A stretch of 6,703 nt of DNA from Saprospiraceae bacterium. Its GTDB lineage: Bacteria > Bacteroidota > Bacteroidia > Chitinophagales > Saprospiraceae. The stretch lies in contig JADZFP010000281.1 of the NCBI GenBank assembly GCA_020849825.1, forward strand, positions 1 through 6,703, written 5' to 3'. Below, one piece after another: positions 1 through 6,588 of the stretch. Positions within the stretch are counted from its first letter, which is position 1. Each line of letters starts with the position of its first letter. Under the pieces are notes generated by a model that saw only the letters and a list, made by a program, of their open reading frames with translations, was not told the DNA's origin and did not search any database. The position numbers and the translations under genes were made by a program.

Positions 1-163
1 AAACAACGCACCATATGACCCTCATTATTACTTAAACAACCAGCCTAAACAAAATAGGCAGGAACTAAGTCCTGCCTAAACTGCATAGCCCCAAAGGGCT
101 TGCTTATCTGATTGCAAATCTACTATTTTTTTTTTGCAAAACTTCTTGTTATTGCACACAGCA
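1..163. other. Non-coding left flank
   Basis: No convincing reading frame is present on either strand. The stretch is A+T-richer than the rest of the window. It contains a 9-bp-stem hairpin (55-78), a small 5-bp-stem hairpin with arms AGCCC/GGGCT (87-91 and 96-100, CAAA loop) and a run of ten T (126-135) just before the repeat cluster. It is probably the 3' non-coding flank of a gene outside the window. A 13-codon minus-strand frame across the first hairpin is too short to support. Confidence 0.5.
55..78 (-). terminator. Hairpin, possible minus-strand terminator
   Basis: TAGGCAGGA (55-63) pairs perfectly with TCCTGCCTA (70-78) around a 6-nt loop. Read on the minus strand, the stem is followed by TTTTGTTT, which resembles a Rho-independent terminator. 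Read on the plus strand, the stem is followed by AAACTGC, so termination in that direction is less likely. The nearest minus-strand gene ends at 588, with the repeat cluster in between, so the link to that gene is only inferred. Confidence 0.4.
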
Positions 164-204
164 CCTCTGCGTCTCTGCGTGAAATACTAATTTGCCGCAA
201 AGCG
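164..204 (+). repeat. Composite repeat unit, copy 1
   Basis: This 41-bp unit consists of two CTCTGCG octamers, then TGAAATACTAATTT, then GCCGCAAAGCG. It matches 346-386 at 40 of 41 positions. Its right end begins a small hairpin, GCCGC-AAA-GCGGC, at 194-206. Confidence 0.8.
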
Positions 205-345
205 GCTGCTTGAAAAATGTTGCACGCAGAGGCGCAGAGCCGCAGAGGGAGCCTGCTCAACTTTGCGTTTCCCGCGAGCTGGCGCGACATGATTTTTCAC
301 GCAAAGGCGCAAAGCGCGCAAAGGAAATCCCGGGACCTCTCTGCG

Positions 346-386
346 CCTCTGCGTCTCTGCGTGAAATACTAATTTACCGCAAAGCG
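346..386 (+). repeat. Composite repeat unit, copy 2
   Basis: This is the second 41-bp unit in the same orientation as copy 1, differing only by ACCGC in place of GCCGC. A third CTCTGCG octamer precedes it (338-345), so the octamer number varies between copies. Confidence 0.8.
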
Positions 387-431
387 CGAAAGTTTACCTA
401 CCCCCCTTTGCGCGCTTTGCTCCTTTGCGCC

Positions 432-465
432 CTTCGCGTGAAACCCCTCTTCGCGTGAAACCCCT
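432..465 (+). repeat. 17-bp perfect tandem duplication
   Basis: CTTCGCGTGAAACCCCT occurs twice head to tail (432-448 and 449-465). A degenerate third start, CTACGTGAAA (468-477), runs directly into the third composite repeat copy. Confidence 0.85.
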
Positions 466-470
466 CCCTA

Positions 471-504
471 CGTGAAATACTAATTTGCCGCAAAGCGCGC
501 AAAG
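471..504 (+). repeat. Composite repeat unit, partial copy 3
   Basis: It begins at CGTGAAATACTAATTT, so it lacks the CTCTGCG octamers of the other two copies. It runs on through CCGCAAAGCG into CGCAAAG. It marks the right border of the repeat cluster, 83 bp before the end of the minus-strand gene. Confidence 0.75.
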
Positions 505-587
505 AATTAATGCTTTTACGGCCGAAACTTTATTCAACAGGGTTCGACATTGCGCCCTGGCCAGCGGCGGCGATGGGTATCAGGCGC

Positions 588-1085
588 TTATTTTCCCTCT
601 GCCGGCATCCAGCCAAGTTGCTGCATCATGCCCAGTTGATCGATTACCGCCCAGTGCTCCACGCCTTTACCGGCTGCATCGAAGCGAATAATATCCGTTT
701 GCTCGATGCTGACTTTTTTATTGGTGGCCGACATGCCCATAAAAGGCGCCGTATTGGTGGCCGACCAGCGGGAGTGTACGATCACCAGGTTGCCCTCAGC
801 CGCGATATTGATTACCTCGGTGTGGCTGTCGGGGAAAGCCTTGTGCCAGTCGCCGATCAGCATTTTCGTCTTTTCGAAATCGCTGAGCCCGGAAGGCAGG
901 CCGGGCGGGGGCGGCATGTGCTCGACGAGCGCGGGGCTGACATACATACTGAATGCGGCCAAATCGCCCGCATCGATGGCGGCCAGGATTTTACGGGTGG
1001 TTTCCTTGTTTTGGGCAGGAGTCTGGGCGAAAACCGAAGCAACGCCGAGGAGCAGGAAAAGAGCAAGAGAAAGGAGCGTTTTCAT
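588..1085 (-). CDS. Secreted SnoaL-like (ester cyclase / NTF2-like) protein
   Basis: This 165-residue protein has a clear Sec signal peptide: Lys2, a hydrophobic core at about 4-17, and VFA before Gln21 as the likely cleavage site. The mature part of about 145 residues has the SnoaL-like layout. It starts with a helical segment, 'ILAAIDAGDLAAF' (33-45), followed by AFPD (83-86) with a following His88, the strand 'VIVHSRWSAT' (101-110), 'EQTDIIRF' (128-135) and EHWAVIDQ (143-150). The TDI..F...GK..EHW pattern is typical of the ester cyclase/SnoaL branch of the NTF2-like fold. Characterised members include polyketide cyclases, but many are uncharacterised, so no substrate is proposed. The ATG at 1085 is chosen because it opens directly into the signal peptide; upstream is A/T-rich with no strong ribosome site. 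The gene is divergent from the propeller gene and ends in TAA. The family call is firm; the role is unknown. Confidence 0.85.
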   Translation of the reverse strand: MKTLLSLALFLLLGVASVFAQTPAQNKETTRKILAAIDAGDLAAFSMYVSPALVEHMPPPPGLPSGLSDFEKTKMLIGDWHKAFPDSHTEVINIAAEGNLVIVHSRWSATNTAPFMGMSATNKKVSIEQTDIIRFDAAGKGVEHWAVIDQLGMMQQLGWMPAEGK

Positions 1086-1298
1086 TGGAAAAAACTGTTT
1101 AAGAAATGAAAAAATTGAGTTTGATGGGGCAAAGGTGCCTGCGCGTCCTGTCCGTTGACAAGGTCAAAACCTGTCCAGATGTTGTTCAAATGATTCCCCA
1201 AACATTCGATTGACGGGTGGCCAAGGCACAATTTGAAAAACCAGCAATCAGAAATCATCTAATTTGGCGTTGACCACTTGCATCAATCTTCCTGTTCC
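1086..1298. other. Divergent intergenic region
   Basis: This 213-bp spacer must hold the promoters of both the SnoaL-like gene (leftward) and the propeller gene (rightward). CCTGTCC occurs twice in direct orientation (1147-1153 and 1170-1176), 23 bp apart. Between them GACAAGGT (1157-1164) and ACCTGTC (1169-1175) form an imperfect inverted repeat. These could be a regulator site but are short. No good TAnnTTTG element was found for the minus-strand gene. The stretch from 1086 to about 1120 is A/T-rich, as expected just upstream of a start in this phylum. Confidence 0.45.
1232..1267 (+). promoter_or_regulatory. Weak Bacteroidota-type promoter candidate
   Basis: TTTG at 1232-1235 and TAATTTGG at 1260-1267 resemble the Bacteroidota -33 (TTTG) and -7 (TAnnTTTG) elements. 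The -7 box has one mismatch, and the 24-bp gap is longer than the usual spacing of about 19-21 bp. Its position is plausible for the ATG at 1299, leaving a 5' leader of about 25 nt. Confidence 0.25.
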
Positions 1299-3938
1299 AT
1301 GTTACGAAATTTGCTTTTCTGCTTTTGGGCACTTCTGGCATCGCCAGCGTTCGCCCAGTGGACCGTTCAGAACACCGGTACAAATGCCCCGCTGTTTGCG
1401 CTTTCCCAAAATGGCACGCACTGGCTTGCCGGCAGTTTGGGCACGGTGTTGTACTCCGACAACAACGGCGCGAGCTGGGTGGAGCGCGAATTGCGTGACC
1501 CGGTTTCCAATTTGCCGATTGCTGCCGATGTGCGCTGCGTAAGGCTCCTTTCCCCTCAATCCGGCCTCGCTTCCGGAACTTTTTTACTGGGAAATACCCA
1601 GATGGTCGCTTTCAGCAACAACGCCTTTGCCTCGCTCGGCATCATTCCCATCAACAGCGGCGGCGGATACCCGCGACTGTTGTACGACTGGTCGTTCCCC
1701 CAACCGGGCGTCGGATTTGCCTGCGGTGCGAATTATTCCCTGGTCAAAACCAACGATGGCGGGCAAAGCTGGTCGCTCGCAAACAACTCCGGAGCCGAAC
1801 TGTTCGGCATTGATTTTTTTGATGAAAATCACGGCATCGCCGTCGGGGCATATACGCTGCTCCTTACCAGCAACGGCGGGGCCAATTGGCAAACCCTGCC
1901 TGCTCCCACCGTTTTTCTCGATGTCAGCATGGCTTCCGCCTCCGTTGTTTTTGCCATCAGCGAAAACCAGTTGTACCGGTCTACCGACGGCGGCCAAAAC
2001 TGGCTGCCCGCGGGCGTGCCGCCACTTTTTGGTTTAAAATGCGTGGAAGCGCTGGACGAGCACAGCGTATTGCTCGGTACGACTTTCGGCATCTTCAAAG
2101 TGGAGGACGACGGACAGGCCTGGTCCGTTTACCCGGAAACACAGATCGAGTTGCCCAATTTCAACTACGTAGGCATCAATCAATTGTACCGTAGCGGCAA
2201 CAGTTGGTGGGCCGCATGCGACCACGGCTACCTGATGAAAGGGAACGATACCGGGCCGGCACAACCGCTGGCGATCGCAAGCACCTCCTCGACGGGGGGC
2301 GGCTGCGACACTTTTTATTACCAGGCCACGGCCTTTGCCGGCAATACTTGGAGCCTGCAATGGTGGCTGGGCGATCAGTTGTTGTCAACGGCTGCCCAGT
2401 TGAACCTGACCTTTACCCAGACCGTCGTGGATACCCTGCGCCTTATCGTCGACAACGGCAGCGCGACCGACACTGCTTTTTGGCCCATCGCCCAGGAGGT
2501 ATTCGTCGACGTGCCGGAGATTTTGCCGCCCCAGGTAGAAACCTGTTCGGGTACTCCCCTGCAATTTTATCCGGCCGGCGACGCCCAGGTTTTCCTTTGG
2601 GAGCCGCCGGTGCTATTTATGGACCCCAATGCCAACAATGCCATTTTTACCGGTTCCGGCGATGCCACGGTCGTGGCCTACTATTATTACCAGGGCTGCA
2701 TCGGGTCGGATACAGTTCAGGTAGATATTCTCGACGATTACCCGCCGCAATACTGGCACCCGACGGTACAGGGTACCAATCATCTCAAATTTATACTCGA
2801 TTTTGTCGACGGGCAGCACGGCTTTGCGGTGGAAAAGAACGGCGACAAATTTATCCGTACGAACGACGGCGCGCTGACCTGGAGCGCCCCGTACACCTTT
2901 TTTAACCCCAATGCCTCGACGGCCAGCATCGACTTTGTGGATACGAGCACGGGGTACGCCAGCATCGGGCAAGGATTGTTCCGGACCATCGACGGCGGGC
3001 AAAGCTGGTCGCTCGTCAGTTTTCAAACCGGCCTGAACAACCTGAATTTCTTCGATGAAACAACGGGAATCGCTTCGGGTCCGGACCTTGCTCCCCTCTC
3101 GTTCAATCTTTACAAAACAACCGACTCGGGACAAAACTGGACGCCTGAATATTCGGGTATCGGCCAGCTCGCCGGTATCAAATGCCGCACACCCGACGAT
3201 TGCTATTGCCTGGGTTACAACGGGGCGCAGTCGGTGGTGCTGCGTTCTTCCGACCAGGGCAGCAGTTGGCAGACGACTGCATTCAACGGGCTGATCCCGT
3301 TTGTCAGTTTTGATTTTTTAGGCCCTGATTCGCTGATTGCTATGGGTTTTTCGGGCGATTTGTATTTTTCCTACGATGCCGGCGCCAGCTGGACGGAACC
3401 GAACTGGATGATACTTCCCGCCGGCTCGGTCAATGGTACCGAAGCCGTTGTTGCCATGGCCAACAGCCAGACTGGTTTTCTCAGCCTCAATTTCGATTTG
3501 TTTAAAACCTTCGACGGCGGCCAGTGCTGGTACAAACTGAGTGCGGCGGAGACCGGCGGTTACACGGCGTCGGATTTTGCCTTTCCCGACTCGACGCATT
3601 GGTATTTCGCAAGTCCGCTGGCGTTCGACCTGTTGGCGCCGGGGCAAATTTTCCGGCTCGACTCCGTGCCGTTTATGCCACCTTCGGGGACCGTTTTGAC
3701 AGACGGCAGCGCTTCCACTTTCCAGCCTTCGCCCAATCCGGTTGCCAGCGGACAAATGCTGCGTATCCCCCTGGCCGGCGAATGGCAAATTTTCGACCTG
3801 TCGGGCCGCATCGTCAGTGCAGGCGGGCAAGTAAAAGCCGACGAGTCGATTCCGATCATTCTGCCTCCCGGCCTCTACCTGTTGTCGTTGCGCCAGCGGG
3901 AGCGGCTCTTGACGTGTAAATTGGTCGTAGCGCCCTGA
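1299..3938 (+). CDS. T9SS-exported protein with two Ycf48/BNR-like beta-propellers and Ig/PKD-like domains
   Basis: This protein has 879 residues from the ATG at 1299. That start gives a textbook signal peptide (Arg3, hydrophobic core 5-14, AFA before Gln20); an in-frame TTG at 1278 would add seven polar residues and is disfavoured. Blade motifs of the form K/R-T-x-D-G-G-x-x-W start near residues 52, 150, 189, 226 and 267, then again near 520, 562, 606, 649, 690 and 736. Degenerate copies at about 105, 311 and 784 would bring each set to seven. Such repeats occur in sialidase (BNR), VPS10 and photosystem II assembly (Ycf48) propellers, and nothing here points to an enzyme active site. Residues about 323-480 look like two Ig/PKD-like beta domains with Cys pairs. 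The C-terminus (about 808-879), with PSPNP at 810-814, 'WQIFDLSGRIV' and GLYLLSL, is a T9SS type A sorting domain. The protein should be exported through the outer membrane and attached or released. The ligand is unknown. Confidence 0.88.
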   Translation: MLRNLLFCFWALLASPAFAQWTVQNTGTNAPLFALSQNGTHWLAGSLGTVLYSDNNGASWVERELRDPVSNLPIAADVRCVRLLSPQSGLASGTFLLGNTQMVAFSNNAFASLGIIPINSGGGYPRLLYDWSFPQPGVGFACGANYSLVKTNDGGQSWSLANNSGAELFGIDFFDENHGIAVGAYTLLLTSNGGANWQTLPAPTVFLDVSMASASVVFAISENQLYRSTDGGQNWLPAGVPPLFGLKCVEALDEHSVLLGTTFGIFKVEDDGQAWSVYPETQIELPNFNYVGINQLYRSGNSWWAACDHGYLMKGNDTGPAQPLAIASTSSTGGGCDTFYYQATAFAGNTWSLQWWLGDQLLSTAAQLNLTFTQTVVDTLRLIVDNGSATDTAFWPIAQEVFVDVPEILPPQVETCSGTPLQFYPAGDAQVFLWEPPVLFMDPNANNAIFTGSGDATVVAYYYYQGCIGSDTVQVDILDDYPPQYWHPTVQGTNHLKFILDFVDGQHGFAVEKNGDKFIRTNDGALTWSAPYTFFNPNASTASIDFVDTSTGYASIGQGLFRTIDGGQSWSLVSFQTGLNNLNFFDETTGIASGPDLAPLSFNLYKTTDSGQNWTPEYSGIGQLAGIKCRTPDDCYCLGYNGAQSVVLRSSDQGSSWQTTAFNGLIPFVSFDFLGPDSLIAMGFSGDLYFSYDAGASWTEPNWMILPAGSVNGTEAVVAMANSQTGFLSLNFDLFKTFDGGQCWYKLSAAETGGYTASDFAFPDSTHWYFASPLAFDLLAPGQIFRLDSVPFMPPSGTVLTDGSASTFQPSPNPVASGQMLRIPLAGEWQIFDLSGRIVSAGGQVKADESIPIILPPGLYLLSLRQRERLLTCKLVVAP

Positions 3939-4004
3939 GCGCGTGTCGAGCGCCGGGCACACCAAAACACGCGGCATTTCGTTTCCTCCCCAAACATTTT
4001 ACCA

Positions 4005-5597
4005 ATGAAAAAATCCATTATCCTTCCCCTGTTGCTGCTGCTTTTCAGCGGCGCTTTGCTGGCGCAAGACCTTCCGGTGCGCAGCGTGACCATTTTTAAA
4101 AACAACCGCTCCCTGGTGCAGCGCTCCGGCAAAGTCAAACTGACCGACGCCCGCTTCACCACCCGACAACTCCCCGAAGCCCTGTTCGGCACGTTCTGGG
4201 CCGGTTCGCCCGATGCGTCGCTGCAATCGGTTTTTTCCGCCATCGACTCGGTCGACAGCCCGACCGACTACGCCGGCATCCCCGAAATTTTGAAAAAAAA
4301 CCTGGGCAAACCCGTCAAATTGTACCTGTCTACTACCAACAATACAGGTTTTGAAATATTTGAGGGCACTTGTGAAAAAGTGCTGAACAATCCGCGCAAC
4401 ACCTTCACTTTCGTTTTCCGAACCAACAACGGCCGCTGGCTGAATGTGTACGAAAGCGAAGTCAGAAGGATCGAGTTTGCCAGCGCCCCCGACCTCGACG
4501 TGAAGATGAAAAAAACGCAGAAACGCCTCGAATTTAGCTTCCAGCCCAATACCCGGGAGGCGAATCTGGACCTGGTTTACCTGACCGACGGCCTGGGCTG
4601 GGCGCCCATCTACCGCCTCGAACTCAATGACAAAAACTCGGGCCGCCTCTCGCTGCGCGCCGAAGTGGCCAACAATGCCGAAAACCTCGGCGATACCGAA
4701 CTTCGACTGGCCGTGGGCGTGCCCAATTTCGCCTTTGCCAACCGGCCCGAACTGCTGGTCCACTTCGAACAGGATGTGATGGAGCAACTCTGGCGCGACA
4801 ACAACAATCCCTACCGGGGCAATGCCATGATGCTGCAATCCCAGTCATTTTCCAATTCCGCCCAGTCATTTGACATGGAGATGAATCTCGACTACAGTCC
4901 CAACGACGGCGGCGGCGGCGTCAACGGCGCCCAGGCTGAGGATTTTTACTTTTACACCATCCGGCCCGGCAATTTCCCCAAAGACAGCCGCTACCAGTTC
5001 CCGATTTTTGAATCGGACATCGAGCCTTCCCATTATTATGAATGTGTATTAAAACCTGCACAATCAGGCAGTTATTCTTCATATAAAAATTCGAGCAGAG
5101 AGGAGAACAGGGATCCGGTCATCCATTACATCGAATTTAAAAACACCACGGCTTTTCCCTGGACGACCGGCGCCGTCAACCTGCTGTCGCGCAACGACAA
5201 GGGCTTGCAGCCGATCAGCCAGGATGTGCTGCCCTACACAGCCCCCGGCGCTACCTGCAAGATTAAAATTGCCGAAACCCCGGAAATCAGAATCTCCCAG
5301 GCGGAAGGCGACGTCGACCGGCAGGAGAACGCCCGGAAGTTTTTCAGCACTACCTACGACAAGGTCAAAATCGAGGCGCAGGTTTCGGTGGTCAACTACC
5401 GCGATGAACCCGTAAAACTCAAGGTAAAACGCACGATCGAGGGCAAGCCGCTGCAATCCGAGCAAAAATGGAACACCCGGCAGGAGCAAGCCACCCTGCG
5501 TGTCAATCCCGCCTATTCGCTCGAATGGGTGATCGAACTCAAACCGGGAGAAGAGCGCAAGTGGACGTACAGCTACGAAGTTTTTGTCAACATGTAG
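4005..5597 (+). CDS. Secreted DUF4139 domain-containing protein
   Basis: This 530-residue protein begins with a Sec signal peptide (Lys2-Lys3, Leu-rich core 5-19, cleavage likely before Gln21). The N-terminal segment 'VRSVTIFKNNRSLVQRSG' (25-42) matches the 'vt(v/i)yrn.a.v.R.g' opening typical of the family. ILKKNLGKPVKL, with a following strand ending RRIEF, resembles the middle domain. The DUF4139 core starts at about 188 with 'LDLVYLTDGLGWAPIYRLEL' and continues with LGDTELRLAVGVPN. The C-terminus (507-530, EWVIELKPGEERKWTYSYEV) is the closing beta-sandwich strand pair. A Met/Ser/Gln-rich linker and a glycine run (302-305) sit mid-domain, where family members usually carry low-complexity sequence. 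These proteins are uncharacterised, although some are annotated as mucoidy-inhibitor-like. The gene lies 66 bp after the propeller gene and 7 bp before the amidase gene. The family call is good; the function is unknown. Confidence 0.85.
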   Translation: MKKSIILPLLLLLFSGALLAQDLPVRSVTIFKNNRSLVQRSGKVKLTDARFTTRQLPEALFGTFWAGSPDASLQSVFSAIDSVDSPTDYAGIPEILKKNLGKPVKLYLSTTNNTGFEIFEGTCEKVLNNPRNTFTFVFRTNNGRWLNVYESEVRRIEFASAPDLDVKMKKTQKRLEFSFQPNTREANLDLVYLTDGLGWAPIYRLELNDKNSGRLSLRAEVANNAENLGDTELRLAVGVPNFAFANRPELLVHFEQDVMEQLWRDNNNPYRGNAMMLQSQSFSNSAQSFDMEMNLDYSPNDGGGGVNGAQAEDFYFYTIRPGNFPKDSRYQFPIFESDIEPSHYYECVLKPAQSGSYSSYKNSSREENRDPVIHYIEFKNTTAFPWTTGAVNLLSRNDKGLQPISQDVLPYTAPGATCKIKIAETPEIRISQAEGDVDRQENARKFFSTTYDKVKIEAQVSVVNYRDEPVKLKVKRTIEGKPLQSEQKWNTRQEQATLRVNPAYSLEWVIELKPGEERKWTYSYEVFVNM

Positions 5598-5604
5598 GTA
5601 AAAT

Positions 5605-6588
5605 GTGACGCGGAGGGCTTTTTTTTGTCCACAGAAAAAACCCACAGCCGTGTTCCGAACCATTTTTATCCTGACATTGGCGTTGTTGGGGCTGGTCGGC
5701 GGACTTTATCTGACCCTGGCCAGCCCCAACCATCGCCCCGAGGACGTTTCCCCAACCCCGGAAACGCCGCCCAGCATCGTCGAATCGCCTGCCGAACCAC
5801 TCCGGGAGAGCGACATGGGCAAATGGACGAGTCTCGATGATTCCATTTTTATCGCCAAACTGGACATTGCGCGGCAGCACAACACACTTGTAGCGCAAAC
5901 GCTGGCCGTAGCCCTGTCGTTCAAAGGGACCCCTTATGTACACGGCACACTCGAAACCGAACAATTTCAGGAACACCTGGTGGTCAATATGCGGGAACTT
6001 GATTGCTGGACTTTTGTGGAAAACAGTCTGGCCGTAGCCCTTACCGCCCGCGCGCCGCAGCAAGACTATATTGAATTTCAGCATTATGTACAGCAACTTC
6101 GCTATTGGGGCGGAACCATCGATGGCTATGGCTCCCGCATCCACTACTTCTCCGGCTGGCTGCTTCAGGCTGAAAAACTGGGTTACCTGCAAGACATCAC
6201 TGAAGAACTCGGGGGTATTCCCTACCAAAAAAGAATCGGTTATATGACCGCCCGTCCCGGCAAATACCCGGCTTTGCGCGACAACAAGGCGTATTGTGAT
6301 TTGCAAAAAGTAGAGGGCCGGCTCAATGCCCATGCCTGGTATTTCATTCCTAAAAACCGGGTGGCCAAAATGGAACATCTGATCCGGGAAGGCGATATCA
6401 TCGCCCTGACTTCCTGGAAATCGGACCTTGACATCGCCCACCAGGGATTTGCCGTCAAAGTCAACGGCCGTATTCACCTGCTCCACGCCTCCTCGCTGAA
6501 CGGGCGGGTAGTGTTGTCGTCGCAGCCTCTCCCGCAATACATGGCGACGCAGAAAGGCCAAACCGGGATCATGATCGCGCGCCTGTAG
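5605..6588 (+). CDS. DUF1460 N-acetylmuramoyl-L-alanine amidase-like protein, membrane-anchored
   Basis: This 327-residue protein, counted from GTG 5605, has a membrane segment at about 17-37 and then a Pro/Glu-rich linker (41-69), so it is probably tethered at the inner membrane facing the periplasm. The catalytic domain (about 75-327) matches DUF1460, an NlpC/P60-fold family. 'RELDCWTFVENSLAVAL' carries the nucleophile Cys134. SRIHYFSGWL, a DIT.ELGG segment, WYFIPK and GDIIALT follow, then DIAHQGFA (His279, the likely catalytic base) and LLHASS (His294). From recalled family work, characterised DUF1460 amidases cleave the MurNAc-L-Ala bond of small muropeptides and act in wall recycling; the substrate here is inferred. 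The start is uncertain. GTG 5605 lies just after a weak TAGGT (5595-5599), whereas GTG 5650 would give a more compact anchor (MFRTIFILTLALLG). No suitable ATG exists before the fold. The gene ends in TAG and probably shares a transcript with the DUF4139 gene. Confidence 0.87.
   Translation: MTRRAFFCPQKKPTAVFRTIFILTLALLGLVGGLYLTLASPNHRPEDVSPTPETPPSIVESPAEPLRESDMGKWTSLDDSIFIAKLDIARQHNTLVAQTLAVALSFKGTPYVHGTLETEQFQEHLVVNMRELDCWTFVENSLAVALTARAPQQDYIEFQHYVQQLRYWGGTIDGYGSRIHYFSGWLLQAEKLGYLQDITEELGGIPYQKRIGYMTARPGKYPALRDNKAYCDLQKVEGRLNAHAWYFIPKNRVAKMEHLIREGDIIALTSWKSDLDIAHQGFAVKVNGRIHLLHASSLNGRVVLSSQPLPQYMATQKGQTGIMIARL

Larger units (their letters stand above)
164..504. repeat. Cluster of nested direct and inverted short repeats
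   Basis: A 341-bp intergenic block is built from two related 8-bp motifs. The CTCTGCG type occurs as two units at 164-179 and three at 338-361, and inverted (CGCAGAG) as three exact 8-bp steps at 225-248. The CTTTGCG type occurs at about 405-429, and inverted (CGCAAAG) at 300-324 and 490-504. A longer composite unit of 41 bp, centred on TGAAATACTAATTT and followed by CCGCAAAGCG, occurs at 164-204 and 346-386 with one mismatch. A partial third copy lies at 471-504. The opposed arms could fold: 164-181 is complementary to 223-240 at 16 of 18 positions, and 300-324 opposes 405-440. Similar CGCAGAG/CGCAAAG repeats are familiar between genes in environmental Bacteroidota and other phyla, so this is most likely a REP- or MITE-like family without its own protein. 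The frames that cross it are low-complexity and not credible genes. Confidence 0.85.

Noticed and set aside
55..101. Short minus-strand frame MQFRQDLVPAYFV across the first hairpin
   Set aside because: It is thirteen codons with no ribosome site, and the palindrome is better explained as RNA structure.
192..458. 88-residue plus-strand frame inside the repeat cluster
   Set aside because: Its sequence simply translates the CGCAGAG/CGCAAAG repeats, so it is not a gene.
164..504. CRISPR array
   Set aside because: The repeats are short octamers in both orientations with irregular spacing (182 and 111 bp between composite units), there are no uniform unique spacers, and no cas gene is present.
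557..564. CTGGCCAG palindrome downstream of the SnoaL-like gene
   Set aside because: It is only 8 bp with no loop, extension or T-tract, so chance is sufficient.
510..1109. Plus-strand frame of 199 residues over the SnoaL-like gene
   Set aside because: It is antisense to a gene with a clear signal peptide and family motifs, and its own translation is Arg/Gly-rich with no recognisable features.
1155..1274. Three TTGAC strings (1155, 1210, 1270) as sigma70-type -35 boxes
   Set aside because: They lack matching TATAAT boxes at proper distance, and the presumed Bacteroidota host uses TTTG/TAnnTTTG promoters.
3999..4838. Minus-strand frame of 279 residues antisense to the DUF4139 gene
   Set aside because: It has no signal peptide or domain and covers the conserved part of a recognised plus-strand gene, so it is a composition artefact.
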